Program-made: the position numbers and the translations under genes
NCBI RefSeq assembly: GCF_947498825.1
Contig: NZ_CANMLV010000020.1
Location: 1 to 64,000 of the forward strand
Length of the DNA: 64,000 nucleotides
Reading direction: 5' to 3'
Origin: an uncultured Cedecea sp.
Lineage (GTDB): Bacteria; Pseudomonadota; Gammaproteobacteria; Enterobacterales; Enterobacteriaceae
The notes under the pieces: model-generated
The model's database searches: none
Seen by the model: the letters and a program-made list of their open reading frames with translations, nothing else
What the model was told of the DNA's origin: nothing
Shown: piece after piece, positions 26,725 through 36,405 of the stretch
How positions within the stretch are numbered: the first letter of the stretch is position 1
Layout: each line of letters opens with the position of its first letter

Positions 26725-27711
26725 ATGTTTAACATTGCTTTATTGGGTGCCGGTCGCATTGGCCAGATCCACGCAGCAAATATTGCCGCCCACAAAGAGA
26801 CAAATCTGTGGTCAGTTGTTGATCCGAATGAAGAAAATGCCGCCCGTATTGCAGCCCAGTATAAAATACAGGTACAAAGCGTAGACGAGGTAATGGCTGA
26901 TACTAACGTACATGCTGTACTCATTGCCTCAGCAACCGATACCCATGCAAACTTAATTGAACTCGCCGCCCGCCATGGCAAAGCCATTTTCTGTGAAAAA
27001 CCCGTACACCTTGACCTCGCCCGTGTTCGTGAATGTCTTACAGTGGTAAGAGCAAATAACGTTCCGCTGTTTATTGGTTTTAATCGTCGTTTTGACCCAC
27101 AGTTTCGTCGTGTCAAAACAGAGGTTCTCGAAGGCCGTATCGGCAAACCTGAATCCCTGTTGATTATCTCACGCGACCCTTCCCCACCACCGGTTGAATA
27201 CGTCCGAGTTTCTGGCGGCATGTTTCGTGATATGACGATCCATGATTTTGATATGGCCCGTTTCATTATGGGTGAAGAACCCGTCTCTATTTACGCTCAG
27301 GGAAGTAATCTGGTCGATCCCGCTATCGGCGAAGCCGGTGATATCGATACGGCGTTCATTGTCCTGAAATATCGCTCTGGTGCGCTGGCAACCATTGTAA
27401 ACAGTCGCCGTTCAGCCTATGGCTACGACCAACGCCTTGAATTACATGGCGCTAACGGTCTGCTGTCTGCCGGAAATATTCTGGAAAACCAAGTACAGCA
27501 CCTCAGCGCCACAGGTTGTCGCAGCGCATTACCAGAACACTTTTTCCTGCAACGTTATAAAGAAGCCTATGCCGCAGAATGGCAGCATTTTGTTGAGGTT
27601 CTGCGTGGTGAAACTAAACCAGAATGCAGCGGCGAAGATGGTGAGCGTGCCCTGTACCTGGCCGACAAAGCACTGGAGTCCCTGCATAGCCGGTGTGAAA
27701 TAACATTATAA
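26725..27711 (+). CDS. iolG: myo-Inositol 2-dehydrogenase
   Basis: This 328-residue Gfo/Idh/MocA oxidoreductase oxidises myo-inositol to 2-keto-inositol with NAD. It has the Rossmann start ALLGAGRIGQIHAANI and the EKP motif (FCEKPVHLDL). The catalytic-region GGMFRDMTIHDFDMARF carries the conserved aspartate and histidine. GGGAGC before ATG 26725 supports this start over an upstream GTG-type start. It is the first gene of the second inositol transcript, with the ABC transporter genes following. Confidence 0.9.
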   Translation: MFNIALLGAGRIGQIHAANIAAHKETNLWSVVDPNEENAARIAAQYKIQVQSVDEVMADTNVHAVLIASATDTHANLIELAARHGKAIFCEKPVHLDLARVRECLTVVRANNVPLFIGFNRRFDPQFRRVKTEVLEGRIGKPESLLIISRDPSPPPVEYVRVSGGMFRDMTIHDFDMARFIMGEEPVSIYAQGSNLVDPAIGEAGDIDTAFIVLKYRSGALATIVNSRRSAYGYDQRLELHGANGLLSAGNILENQVQHLSATGCRSALPEHFFLQRYKEAYAAEWQHFVEVLRGETKPECSGEDGERALYLADKALESLHSRCEITL

Positions 27712-27748
27712 CCTTCAATAAAACCCTACAAACAGAAGAGATATAATA

Positions 27749-28678
27749 ATGAAAAAACTCATTCTTGCCGCCCTTATCGCATTAACCACCGCTCCTGCAT
27801 TAGCTGCAAACGAACAAATTGTTTTCAGTACCCCAAATCTCGCCATGCCGTTTGAAGTTCATATGCAGCGTACTGCCGTTAACGCTGCCAAAGAGATGGG
27901 GGTAAAACTTCAGGTTCTTGATAGCCAGGGTAGCTCACCGAAACAAGCAGCCGATCTGGAAAATGCCATCACGCGTGGTGCTCAGGGATTTATCGTCTCT
28001 CCTAATGATATTAACGCTGTTTCAAGTGCCGTCGCTGAAATCCAGGACGCAAATTTACCGGTAGTGACGCTGGATCGTTCCGTTATTAGCGAAAAACCGG
28101 TGCCACATTTTGGTGCCAATAACTACAAGGGCGGCCAGGCAATCGCGAGCTTCGTGATTGAGAAGTTCCCTGAGGGAGCTGAAATCGTTCTGCTTACCGG
28201 TCAGCCAGGTTCCTCCTCCAACATCGAGCGGACCAAAGGGATCCGCGATCGTCTGAATGAAGGCGGTAAAAAATACAATATCGTCGTCGATCAGACCGGT
28301 AACTGGATGCGATCTGAAGGCATGCGCATCGTAGAAAGCGTGCTGCCATCCTTGCCTGAGAAACCGCAGATTATCCTGGCCGCAAATGATGATATGGCAC
28401 TAGGTGCCATTGAAGCACTGCAGTCACAAGGCATGAAACCAGGTGAGATCCTCGTCACCGGTTTTGATGCGGTACCAGAAGCCCTTGAGAGAGTAAAAGA
28501 CGGCTGGCTTGCCGTCACCGCCGATCAGCGTCCGGGCTATGCCGTGACCACGGCAATGACTCAGTTGGTCGATAACATCCGCGATAAAAAGGCGATAACC
28601 GGAGCGGACTACGCCCCTACCCTGATAACCCAGGATAACCTCGATAAAGCAGAACGTATCAGCGAAACCAGTAAATAA
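27749..28678 (+). CDS. Inositol ABC transporter, periplasmic binding protein
   Basis: This 309-residue secreted protein has a signal peptide (to about residue 20, PALAAN) and the ribose/galactose-type periplasmic binding fold, with a DSQGSSPKQAADLENAI region and GFDAVPEALERVK near the end. It would capture inositol or an inositol derivative in the periplasm for the transporter encoded next. A strong intercistronic hairpin follows, the usual arrangement for keeping binding protein in excess. Substrate is inferred from the iol context. Confidence 0.88.
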   Translation: MKKLILAALIALTTAPALAANEQIVFSTPNLAMPFEVHMQRTAVNAAKEMGVKLQVLDSQGSSPKQAADLENAITRGAQGFIVSPNDINAVSSAVAEIQDANLPVVTLDRSVISEKPVPHFGANNYKGGQAIASFVIEKFPEGAEIVLLTGQPGSSSNIERTKGIRDRLNEGGKKYNIVVDQTGNWMRSEGMRIVESVLPSLPEKPQIILAANDDMALGAIEALQSQGMKPGEILVTGFDAVPEALERVKDGWLAVTADQRPGYAVTTAMTQLVDNIRDKKAITGADYAPTLITQDNLDKAERISETSK

Positions 28679-28730
28679 ACCTATTTTATATGTCCTCCAT
28701 CATTCGAGTTATTTGAAGTTCGAAGGTTAT

Positions 28731-28752
28731 ACGCCCGTTTAACGACGGGCGT
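28731..28752 (+). terminator. Intercistronic hairpin between binding-protein and ATPase genes
   Basis: ACGCCCGT and ACGGGCGT form a perfect 8-bp GC-rich stem with a 6-nt loop. No U-run follows, so it more likely stabilises the upstream mRNA than ends transcription. Confidence 0.6.
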
Positions 28753-28768
28753 TACAAGGAGCCTACTG

Positions 28769-30316
28769 ATGTCGCAGCCCTTATTAAAAGTTACCCAGCT
28801 CGCAAAAAGTTTCTCCGGTGTCTGGGCACTCAGTGACGCCAATCTTCGCGTCGGTGCAGGAGAGATCCACGCCCTGCTGGGTGAAAACGGTGCCGGAAAA
28901 TCGACATTGTTAAAAGCGTTGGCCGGTGCACAGCCCCAGACTCATGGTGAAATTTGGTTCAATGGTGAGACGCTCAAGCCGGATGATTCGCCAGTAGAAC
29001 GCCAGAATAAAGGCATCATTACTATTTACCAGGAATTTAACCTGTTACCGAATATGACGGTGGCAGAAAACATGTTCCTCGGTCGTGAACCCCGCCGCCA
29101 TAACCTGATTGTTGATGCCAAAGCGGTCAATAACGAAGCGCAGGTTATTCTGGATTATTTGCAGCTGAATATTGCTCCAACAACTGCTGTTGCACGCTTA
29201 AGTGTCGCTCAGCAGCAGATGGTCGAAATTGCCCGTGCGCTAACGCTGAATGCCAGACTCATCATTATGGATGAACCTTCTGCGGCACTCAGTGATAGCG
29301 AAGTTGAAAGTTTGCATCGTGTTGTTCGTGAGCTGAAGGGGCGTGGCGTCAGTATCATTTACGTGACCCACCGCCTGCATGAGGTTTTCCAGCTTTGCGA
29401 TCGTTTTACGGTATTTCAGGATGGGCGTTATACCGGTTCTGGCGATGTTGCAGGGACCAATGTTGAGGAAATTATCCGTCTGATGGTCGGCCGTAACGTG
29501 GTGTTTAACCGCCGGGACGCTAGCCTGACGCATCACCAGGATAAACCAATACGTTTATCGATCAAAGGATTAAGCCGCGAGAAACCGCCACTCGATCCAC
29601 ATGGTATTGCTCTGAAAGATGTCAGTTTTCATGTTCATGCCGGAGAAGTGCTAGGAATCGCAGGCCTGGTCGGTGCAGGCCGCACAGAAATTGCACGCTG
29701 CCTGTTTGGCGCGGATAAATTTACCAGCGGTAGCTTTGAACTCGACGGTAAACCTTATCAGCCTCGGGATCCAATGCATGCTTTGGATCAGGGCATTGCT
29801 CTGGTACCAGAAGATCGCAAAAAAGAGGGTGCCGTACTGGGGTTATCGATTCGCGACAATATGTCTCTCTCCAGTCTTTCATCATTACTGACCTGGCGTT
29901 ATTTCGTCAGTCCCCACAAAGAAGATGCTCTGATTGCCGCTTATCGCCAGGCGCTGCAAATCAAAATGGTGAATCCAGAACAGGAAGTGCGCAAGCTCTC
30001 CGGCGGTAACCAGCAAAAAGTGATTCTGGCGCGCTGCATGGCGCTCAATCCAAGGGTCTTAATTGTCGATGAACCGACCCGGGGTATCGACGTTGGTACA
30101 AAATCTGAAGTCCATCAGGTGCTCTTTGATATGGCAAGCCAAGGGGTGGCCGTTATCGTCATCTCCTCTGATTTACCAGAAATACTGGCCGTATCCGACA
30201 GAATAATCACCCTGAGTGAAGGACACATCACCGGAGAATTACACGGTGATGAGGCCAATGAAGAACGCCTGATGACAATGATGGCGATTAACCACAGTGC
30301 GTTAAATGCCGCATAA
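28769..30316 (+). CDS. Inositol ABC transporter, double ATPase subunit
   Basis: This 515-residue cytoplasmic protein has two fused ABC domains in the style of RbsA/AraG. The first (about 5-240) has Walker A GENGAGKST and LSVAQQQMVEIARAL; the second (about 255-505) has a degenerate Walker A (GLVGAGRTE) and LSGGNQQKVILARCM with VDEPTRGIDVG. One degenerate site is normal for the family. It would power import through the permease encoded 11 bp downstream. Confidence 0.92.
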   Translation: MSQPLLKVTQLAKSFSGVWALSDANLRVGAGEIHALLGENGAGKSTLLKALAGAQPQTHGEIWFNGETLKPDDSPVERQNKGIITIYQEFNLLPNMTVAENMFLGREPRRHNLIVDAKAVNNEAQVILDYLQLNIAPTTAVARLSVAQQQMVEIARALTLNARLIIMDEPSAALSDSEVESLHRVVRELKGRGVSIIYVTHRLHEVFQLCDRFTVFQDGRYTGSGDVAGTNVEEIIRLMVGRNVVFNRRDASLTHHQDKPIRLSIKGLSREKPPLDPHGIALKDVSFHVHAGEVLGIAGLVGAGRTEIARCLFGADKFTSGSFELDGKPYQPRDPMHALDQGIALVPEDRKKEGAVLGLSIRDNMSLSSLSSLLTWRYFVSPHKEDALIAAYRQALQIKMVNPEQEVRKLSGGNQQKVILARCMALNPRVLIVDEPTRGIDVGTKSEVHQVLFDMASQGVAVIVISSDLPEILAVSDRIITLSEGHITGELHGDEANEERLMTMMAINHSALNAA

Positions 30317-30327
30317 CGGGAGAACCC

Positions 30328-31356
30328 ATGACGCAGATGATTTCTAAAACACAAGCTGAGCAAAAGCGCGTATCGCGTATCGACTTTATCGGCTTTTTTG
30401 AGCGCTTTGGGGTACTGATTTTTATGATCCTGCTGCTGGTTTTTTTCCAGACACAGAACAGTAACTTCCTGAGCGAACGCAATATATTAAACATTCTTAC
30501 CGAGGTGTCGATCTACGGGATCATCGCTATCGGTATGACCTTCGTTATTTTGACTGCCGGTATCGATCTCTCCGTCGGATCGATTCTTGCGCTCTGTGCC
30601 ATGACCGCCGCTTATGTGATTAAAGGCGACAACTTTACCACCGTCGATCCCGATGCCTGGGGCGGGATGAGCTGGCTGTTAGCAATGGGGATCTGTCTGG
30701 CTATGGGTACGCTGATAGGTCTGGTGCAAGGACTCGGCGTTACTCGCCTGCGCCTACCGCCTTTTATTGTCACCTTAGGCGGTATGACTATCTGGCGCGG
30801 GCTGACGCTGGTGATTAACGATGGTGCGCCAATCGCAGGTTTTGATGCCGGTTACCGCTGGTGGGGACGCGGGGAAATGCTCGGGATCTCCATTCCTATT
30901 TGGATCTTCGCCTTCGTCTCGATTATCGGTTATCTGGCACTGCATAAAACGCGCTGGGGACGCTTTGTCTATGCCATTGGCGGTAACCCTGAGGCTGCAA
31001 GACTGGCCGGGGTCAATGTCAGACGTGTACTGGTTAGCGTTTATGTGGTGATTGGCTGTCTGGCTGGACTGGCGGGATTTGTGCTGAGTGCTCGTCTGGG
31101 AAGTGCTGAAGCCGTCGCCGGGATCTCCTTCGAATTACGCGTTATTGCCTCAGTCGTTATTGGCGGAACTTCACTGATGGGCGGCTATGGCCGCATTAGC
31201 GGAACGATTATCGGCGCGATCATTATGGGCATCTTAATTAACGGCCTGGTACTGATGAACGTCTCTGCTTATTACCAGCAGATTATTACCGGCCTGATTA
31301 TCGTGCTGGCGGTTGCCTTTGATACCTATGCCAAGAGCCGTCGCGGCGCAATTTAG
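30328..31356 (+). CDS. Inositol ABC transporter, permease subunit
   Basis: This 342-residue membrane protein belongs to the RbsC-type permease family, with about eight to ten helices and hallmarks such as ILTAGIDLSVGSILAL, YAIGGNPEAARLAGVNV and VVIGGTSLMGGYGRI. It would form a homodimeric channel with the ATPase encoded just upstream. The next gene starts 13 bp after it, with its AGGAG site in the gap. Confidence 0.92.
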   Translation: MTQMISKTQAEQKRVSRIDFIGFFERFGVLIFMILLLVFFQTQNSNFLSERNILNILTEVSIYGIIAIGMTFVILTAGIDLSVGSILALCAMTAAYVIKGDNFTTVDPDAWGGMSWLLAMGICLAMGTLIGLVQGLGVTRLRLPPFIVTLGGMTIWRGLTLVINDGAPIAGFDAGYRWWGRGEMLGISIPIWIFAFVSIIGYLALHKTRWGRFVYAIGGNPEAARLAGVNVRRVLVSVYVVIGCLAGLAGFVLSARLGSAEAVAGISFELRVIASVVIGGTSLMGGYGRISGTIIGAIIMGILINGLVLMNVSAYYQQIITGLIIVLAVAFDTYAKSRRGAI

Positions 31357-31369
31357 TTCAGGAGCATTT

Positions 31370-32503
31370 ATGAAACAAGTAAGAATTGGTCTGATTGGTA
31401 CAGGATATATTGGCAAAGCCCATGCGATTGCTTATGCCCAGGCACCAACGGTGTTTGAACTGCAAGGTCAGCTGGTACGTGAAATGGTGGCAGAAGTGAC
31501 ACCGGAGCTTGCTGAAAAACGCGCTGCGGCGTTTGGTTTCAATCGGGCCACCAGCGACTGGCGTGAGCTGGTCGCCGATCCCAATATTGATGTGGTCGAT
31601 ATTTGCTCCCCTAACCACCTCCATAAAGAGATGGCACTGGAGGCGATTCGTCACGGGAAACATGTCTATTCTGAAAAACCTCTGGCGCTTAATGCCCGTG
31701 ACGCAAAACAGATGGTGGATGCCGCACGTAAGGCTGGCGTGAAAACCTTGGTGGGTTTCAACTATATGAAAAATCCCACCGCCAAGCTGGCAAAGCAGAT
31801 CATCGAAAGGGGGGAAATCGGCGAAATTATCCATTTTTACGGTACACATAACGAAGACTATATGGCCGACCCGCGGGTACCGATTCACTGGCACTGCTTT
31901 AAAGAAACCGCCGGGCTAGGTGCCTTGGGTGATTTGGCCGCGCATATCGTCAATATGGCGCAATACTTGGTGGGCGATATTGAGCAGGTATGTGGCGATT
32001 TAAAAATTGTCGTTCCCGAGCGCCCGGCATATGCCGGTAGCCACGAAATGGTTGCCGTTGAAAACGAAGATCAGGCACATGCAATGGTGCGTTTTGCCGG
32101 AGGTGCGCAAGGCATTATTGAGACCTCGCGAGTTGCCAGCGGCCGCAAAATGGGTCTGACGTGGACCATTACCGGCACCAAAGGTGCTATCACCTTTACT
32201 CAGGAACGCATGGCAGAGCTGAAGCTGTATCTGCAAGAGGATCCGGAAGGGCGTCAGGGATTCCGTACCTTACTGGTAGGCCCTGCTCATCCTGAATATG
32301 GCGCGTTCTGTATGGGAGCAGGCCACGGGATTGGTTTTAACGATCAAAAAACCGTCGAGATACGCGATCTTATTGATGGCATTGCGGGTGACGCGCCGTT
32401 ATGGCCTGACTTTGAAGAAGGCTGGAAAGTTTCACGTATTCTCGATGCTATCGCCCTGTCTCATCAGGACGGCCGCTGGGTGAAAGTATCTGACATTGTC
32501 TAA
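31370..32503 (+). CDS. Second Gfo/Idh/MocA-family dehydrogenase of the inositol operon
   Basis: This 377-residue NAD(P)-dependent oxidoreductase has a Rossmann start IGLIGTGYIGKAHAIAY, the EKP motif (YSEKPLALNA) and a second domain with GLGALGDLAAHIVNMAQYLVGDI. It is longer than, and clearly different from, the IolG encoded upstream. Its place in the operon suggests use of another inositol isomer such as scyllo-inositol, or of a later keto-inositol. The exact substrate is not shown. AGGAG before ATG 31370 supports the start; a longer frame begins inside the permease gene. Confidence 0.85.
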   Translation: MKQVRIGLIGTGYIGKAHAIAYAQAPTVFELQGQLVREMVAEVTPELAEKRAAAFGFNRATSDWRELVADPNIDVVDICSPNHLHKEMALEAIRHGKHVYSEKPLALNARDAKQMVDAARKAGVKTLVGFNYMKNPTAKLAKQIIERGEIGEIIHFYGTHNEDYMADPRVPIHWHCFKETAGLGALGDLAAHIVNMAQYLVGDIEQVCGDLKIVVPERPAYAGSHEMVAVENEDQAHAMVRFAGGAQGIIETSRVASGRKMGLTWTITGTKGAITFTQERMAELKLYLQEDPEGRQGFRTLLVGPAHPEYGAFCMGAGHGIGFNDQKTVEIRDLIDGIAGDAPLWPDFEEGWKVSRILDAIALSHQDGRWVKVSDIV

Positions 32504-32512
32504 GGACCAAGA

Positions 32513-34426
32513 ATGAAACAAAAACAATTGGATCTCATTTGCATGGGACGCGTGGCGGTCGATCTTTATAGTCAGCAGATTGGTGCCCGGCTCGAAGATG
32601 CCACCAGTTTTTCCCGCTATCTTGGCGGTTCATCAGGTAACGTAGCCTATGGTACTGCACGCCTGGGATTAAAATCGTCCATGCTGGCGCGCGTAGGCGA
32701 CGAACATATGGGGCGTTTTCTGCGTGAAGAGTTGACTCAGGTGGGTTGTGATACCAGTCATCTGATAACCGATACTGAGCGGCTCACAGCCCTGGTGTTA
32801 CTCGGTATTAAAGACCGCGATACCTTTCCGTTAATATTTTTCCGCGAAAACTGCGCCGATATGGCGATTACCGCAGAAGACTTCACTGAAGAATATATTG
32901 CCTCTGCCCGCTGCCTTGCTATCACCGGTACCCATCTTTCCCACCCACGCACCCGTGATGCGGTACTTACCGCGCTGAAATATGCGCGCCGTAATGAGGT
33001 ACGTACGGCTCTGGATATCGACTATCGTCCCGTTCTCTGGGGTCTGACAGCGCTGGGGGACGGTGAAACACGTTTTATTGCTGCCGAACAAGTAACCCAA
33101 CAATTACAGTCAGTACTGCATTTATTTGATGTCGTTGTCGGTACTGAAGAAGAGTTTCATATTGCCGGGGGAACGACCGATACCCTGCAAGCGCTCAAGC
33201 AAGTACGTGAAGTCACTGGAGCAACGCTGGTCTGTAAGCGCGGAGCACAAGGGTGCTCAGTCTTTACCGGGCCGATCCCCGACTCGCTGGACGGCGGGAT
33301 TAATGTTGCCGGTGTTCGGGTCGAAGTACTCAATGTACTGGGTGCCGGAGATGCTTTTATGTCCGGTTTACTGCGTGGTTATATTAATGATGAAGGTTGG
33401 GTTCAGGCCTGTCGTTATGCCAATGCTTGCGGTGCCCTGGTGGTATCCCGCCACGGTTGCGCGCCGGCTATGCCTGGCAAAATCGAACTTGATGACTATT
33501 TGGCGCGTGAAGAGTCCGTCCCACGCCCTGATCTCGACAGCCATTTAAATCATCTTCATCGTGTAATTTCTCGCCGCCGACAGTGGCCGGAACTCTGTGT
33601 AATGGCATTTGACCACCGTAGCCAGTTAGCCGAAATGGCCTTACAAAGCGGTGCCGACTTACGCCGTATCCCAGCGCTGAAGCAGCTGATCCTGCAAGCC
33701 AGCCGGGAAGCGGCACAGCATGCCGACCTGGAAGGGAAAGCGGGCTTATTGTGTGACGGGACCTTTGGTCAGGATGCGCTGAATGCAATTACCGGCGAAG
33801 GCTGGTGGATTGGTCGTCCGATAGAACTACCCGGTTCACGTCCGTTAGAAATGGAACATGGCAATATCGGCTCACAATTGATCAGCTGGCCACAGGAACA
33901 CATCGTTAAATGTCTGGTGTTCTTCCACCCCGAAGATGCTCATAGTTTACGTCTTGAGCAAGAACAAAAAATTGCTGAGGTTTATCAGGCTTGCTGTCAG
34001 TCAGGGCATGAACTGTTATTAGAGGTGATTTTACCTGCAGATATGCCGCGTAATGACGACCTGTATTTACGCGCTATTTCCCGCTTCTACAACATCGGTA
34101 TTTATCCCGACTGGTGGAAATTACCCCCACTGGGTGATGCTGGCTGGAAGGCACTCAGCGCCCTGATTGAAAAACGCGATCCTCACTGTCGCGGTGTTGT
34201 CATCCTCGGTCTCGATGCACCTGTCTCTGTATTACGCGACGGATTTAATACCGCTGCAAATTATCCAATTGTTAAAGGATTTGCCGTCGGCCGCACCCTT
34301 TTTGGTGAACCATCGCAGGCTTGGCTGAAGCGTGAGATTGACGATGCCGAACTGGTGAAACGTATTCGCGATAACTATTTGCAGCTGATTGCTCTATGGC
34401 GTGAGCGCGGCCAGACTACATATTAA
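32513..34426 (+). CDS. iolC: 5-Dehydro-2-deoxygluconokinase fused to a DUF2090 domain
   Basis: This 637-residue fusion protein has an N-terminal PfkB-type kinase (about 1-325, with LGGSSGNVAYGTARLGL and NVLGAGDAFMSGLLRGY) that phosphorylates 5-dehydro-2-deoxygluconate. Its C-terminal DUF2090 domain (about 335-635) contains ELCVMAFDHRSQL and RGVVILGLDAP, with an aldolase-like look. No separate iolJ aldolase gene is present in the cluster, so I infer that the second domain cleaves the phosphorylated product to DHAP and malonate semialdehyde. The fusion is known in other proteobacterial iol clusters. It starts 9 bp after the dehydrogenase gene. Confidence 0.88.
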   Translation: MKQKQLDLICMGRVAVDLYSQQIGARLEDATSFSRYLGGSSGNVAYGTARLGLKSSMLARVGDEHMGRFLREELTQVGCDTSHLITDTERLTALVLLGIKDRDTFPLIFFRENCADMAITAEDFTEEYIASARCLAITGTHLSHPRTRDAVLTALKYARRNEVRTALDIDYRPVLWGLTALGDGETRFIAAEQVTQQLQSVLHLFDVVVGTEEEFHIAGGTTDTLQALKQVREVTGATLVCKRGAQGCSVFTGPIPDSLDGGINVAGVRVEVLNVLGAGDAFMSGLLRGYINDEGWVQACRYANACGALVVSRHGCAPAMPGKIELDDYLAREESVPRPDLDSHLNHLHRVISRRRQWPELCVMAFDHRSQLAEMALQSGADLRRIPALKQLILQASREAAQHADLEGKAGLLCDGTFGQDALNAITGEGWWIGRPIELPGSRPLEMEHGNIGSQLISWPQEHIVKCLVFFHPEDAHSLRLEQEQKIAEVYQACCQSGHELLLEVILPADMPRNDDLYLRAISRFYNIGIYPDWWKLPPLGDAGWKALSALIEKRDPHCRGVVILGLDAPVSVLRDGFNTAANYPIVKGFAVGRTLFGEPSQAWLKREIDDAELVKRIRDNYLQLIALWRERGQTTY

Positions 34427-34436
34427 GGAAAACATC

Positions 34437-35327
34437 ATGACCGTACACTTAGGTATTAATCCACTGACATGGACCAATGACGACTTACCTTCACTCGGTT
34501 CCGATACACCGCTCGAAACCTGCCTTAGCGAAGGAAAAGAAGCAGGATTTGAAGGGTTTGAACTGGGTAATAAATTCCCGCGTACCGCAGCGGAGCTCGG
34601 CCCTATTCTCACCCGGCATGATTTGAAACTGGTTTCAGGATGGTATTCCGGTCGCTTGCTGGAGCGCAGTGTGGAAGAAGAAATTGAAGCAGTGCAGCCA
34701 CACCTGACGCTGTTGCGCGAACTCGGTTCCAAAGTGCTGGTATTTGCCGAAGTCTCCGACTGCATTCACGGGGATCAACAAACCCCCGTTCATCTGCGTC
34801 CGCGCTTTCCGGCAGAACGCTGGCAGGAATATGGCGAAAAGCTGACTGCCTTTGCCCGCTATACACAGCAACAGGGGGTGCAAATTGCTTATCATCACCA
34901 TATGGGAACCGTGATTGAAAGCGCCCAGGATGTCGATAACTTGATGACCCATACCGGCCCTGAAGTCGGACTCCTTCTGGATACCGGTCATCTCACTTTT
35001 GCCGGTGCAGATCCCCTTGTAGTGGCACAGCGCTGGATTTCTCGCATCAACCATGTTCACTGTAAGGATATACGTGCAGAAGTACTGGCTGAGGTGAAAA
35101 ACCGTAAGACAAGTTTCCTTGATGCGGTGTTAAGTGGCGTGTTCACCGTCCCGGGAGACGGTTGCGTCGACTACCCTCCCATCATGGCATTACTCAAACA
35201 GCACGGCTATCAAGGTTGGTTAGTGGTAGAAGCTGAGCAGGATCCGGCGATTGCCCATCCGCTGACCTATGCTCGCCTCGGCTACAATAATCTGAGTAAT
35301 CTGGCGCGTAATGCCGGGTTAATTTAA
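34437..35327 (+). CDS. iolE: Inosose dehydratase
   Basis: This 296-residue AP-endonuclease-2-like TIM barrel removes water from 2-keto-myo-inositol to give the dione used by IolD. Recognisable parts are LGINPLTWTNDDLPSLG at the start, the metal-site region IAYHHHMGTVIES, LLLDTGHLTFAGADP and NHVHCKDIR. Length is normal for IolE. AAGGAAA before ATG 34437 supports this start rather than one inside iolC. The gene lies 10 bp after iolC and 9 bp before iolB. Confidence 0.92.
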   Translation: MTVHLGINPLTWTNDDLPSLGSDTPLETCLSEGKEAGFEGFELGNKFPRTAAELGPILTRHDLKLVSGWYSGRLLERSVEEEIEAVQPHLTLLRELGSKVLVFAEVSDCIHGDQQTPVHLRPRFPAERWQEYGEKLTAFARYTQQQGVQIAYHHHMGTVIESAQDVDNLMTHTGPEVGLLLDTGHLTFAGADPLVVAQRWISRINHVHCKDIRAEVLAEVKNRKTSFLDAVLSGVFTVPGDGCVDYPPIMALLKQHGYQGWLVVEAEQDPAIAHPLTYARLGYNNLSNLARNAGLI

Positions 35328-35336
35328 GGGGGAACA

Positions 35337-36161
35337 ATGTCCGAGTTACTTTCACGCTGGCAGCCACCCAATAGCCAAGGACGCACTCAGTCCGTCACGC
35401 CTGAAAATGCAGGATGGGGTTATGTGGGCTTTGACGTCTATCAGTTAAATGCAGGCCAGAAGTTATCATTACCGGCAGTGGCTGAAGAGCGCTGCCTGGT
35501 ACTGGTTGCCGGGCGTGCAACGATTGATACTCCTTCGGCAAGTTTCCTGAACATTGGTGAGCGAATGAGCCCCTTTGAACGGCTTAAGCCTTGGGCGGTA
35601 TATGTCACTTCAGGTGAGAGCATTGAGGTAGAGGCTCTGACCCAACTGGAGCTTGCGGTCTGTGCCGCTCCCGGTCAAGGCACTTACCCCACCCGGCTGA
35701 TTGCTCCGCAGGATATTGATGCCGAAGCTCGAGGTAAAGGACACAACCAGCGTTATGTCCATAATATTCTGCCGGAAGATAAACCCGCTGATAGCTTGCT
35801 GGTGGTTGAAGTGTATACCAATGAAGGCTGTACCAGCTCTTATCCCAGCCACAAACACGATACCGATAATCCACCTGAGGAAACCCGTCTCGAAGAGACC
35901 TATTACCACCGCTTAAATCCGCCTCAGGGCTTTTGCATGCAGCGAGTTTATACCGACGATCGCTCGCTGGATGAGTGTATGGCGGTCTATGACAAAGACG
36001 TCGTCAAAGTCCCGAAAGGCTATCATCCCGTCGCGACCATCGCGGGCTATGACAGTTATTATCTGAATGTCATGGCAGGTCCAGTACGTAAATGGCTATT
36101 TACCTGGGAAGAGAGCCACCTTTGGATAAACGGCGAAAGTTACGCTAAAAACTCGCAATAA
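35337..36161 (+). CDS. iolB: 5-Deoxy-glucuronate isomerase
   Basis: This 274-residue enzyme, with the bicupin fold known for IolB, converts 5-deoxy-glucuronate to 5-dehydro-2-deoxygluconate. The metal-binding region SYPSHKHDTDNPPEETRLEE is visible near residues 165-185, followed by YYHRLNPPQGF and the late YHPVATIAGYDSYYLNVMAG. Length is typical. It is the last gene of the inositol transcript; an ERIC-like element and a strong hairpin follow. Confidence 0.92.
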   Translation: MSELLSRWQPPNSQGRTQSVTPENAGWGYVGFDVYQLNAGQKLSLPAVAEERCLVLVAGRATIDTPSASFLNIGERMSPFERLKPWAVYVTSGESIEVEALTQLELAVCAAPGQGTYPTRLIAPQDIDAEARGKGHNQRYVHNILPEDKPADSLLVVEVYTNEGCTSSYPSHKHDTDNPPEETRLEETYYHRLNPPQGFCMQRVYTDDRSLDECMAVYDKDVVKVPKGYHPVATIAGYDSYYLNVMAGPVRKWLFTWEESHLWINGESYAKNSQ

Positions 36162-36169
36162 TATCAGGT

Positions 36170-36295
36170 ATATACCCAAAATAATTCGAGTTGCTTGCAG
36201 GCTCCCAGTTCAGCCCGTCGATGAGCACAGGTAAACTCTGTGATTCGCGGGCTGGACGCAGGTAACCCCAGGCAACTTGAAGTATGACGGGTATA
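36170..36295. repeat. ERIC-like element downstream of iolB
   Basis: It starts TATATACCCAAAATAATTCG and ends with AACTTGAAGTATGACGGGTATA, the standard ERIC/IRU termini as I recall them, at the usual length of about 126 bp. The core (GATGAGCACAGGTAAACTC) differs from the textbook ERIC core and agrees with the other copies in this window. Confidence 0.8.
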
Positions 36296-36324
36296 GATAA
36301 CCCCATCCTGTGGATGGGGTTATC
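36296..36324 (+). terminator. Strong hairpin after iolB
   Basis: A perfect 13-bp stem (GATAACCCCATCC and its complement) with a 3-nt loop directly follows the ERIC-like element. A U-run is missing. It may end or stabilise the iol transcript. Confidence 0.5.
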
Positions 36325-36405
36325 CTGATGAGCGCGCTTCAGATAATCAGAATACAGCTATCAGAAAAATACCGTGAATAACGCGTTAACAAAACATAAA
36401 CTGAC

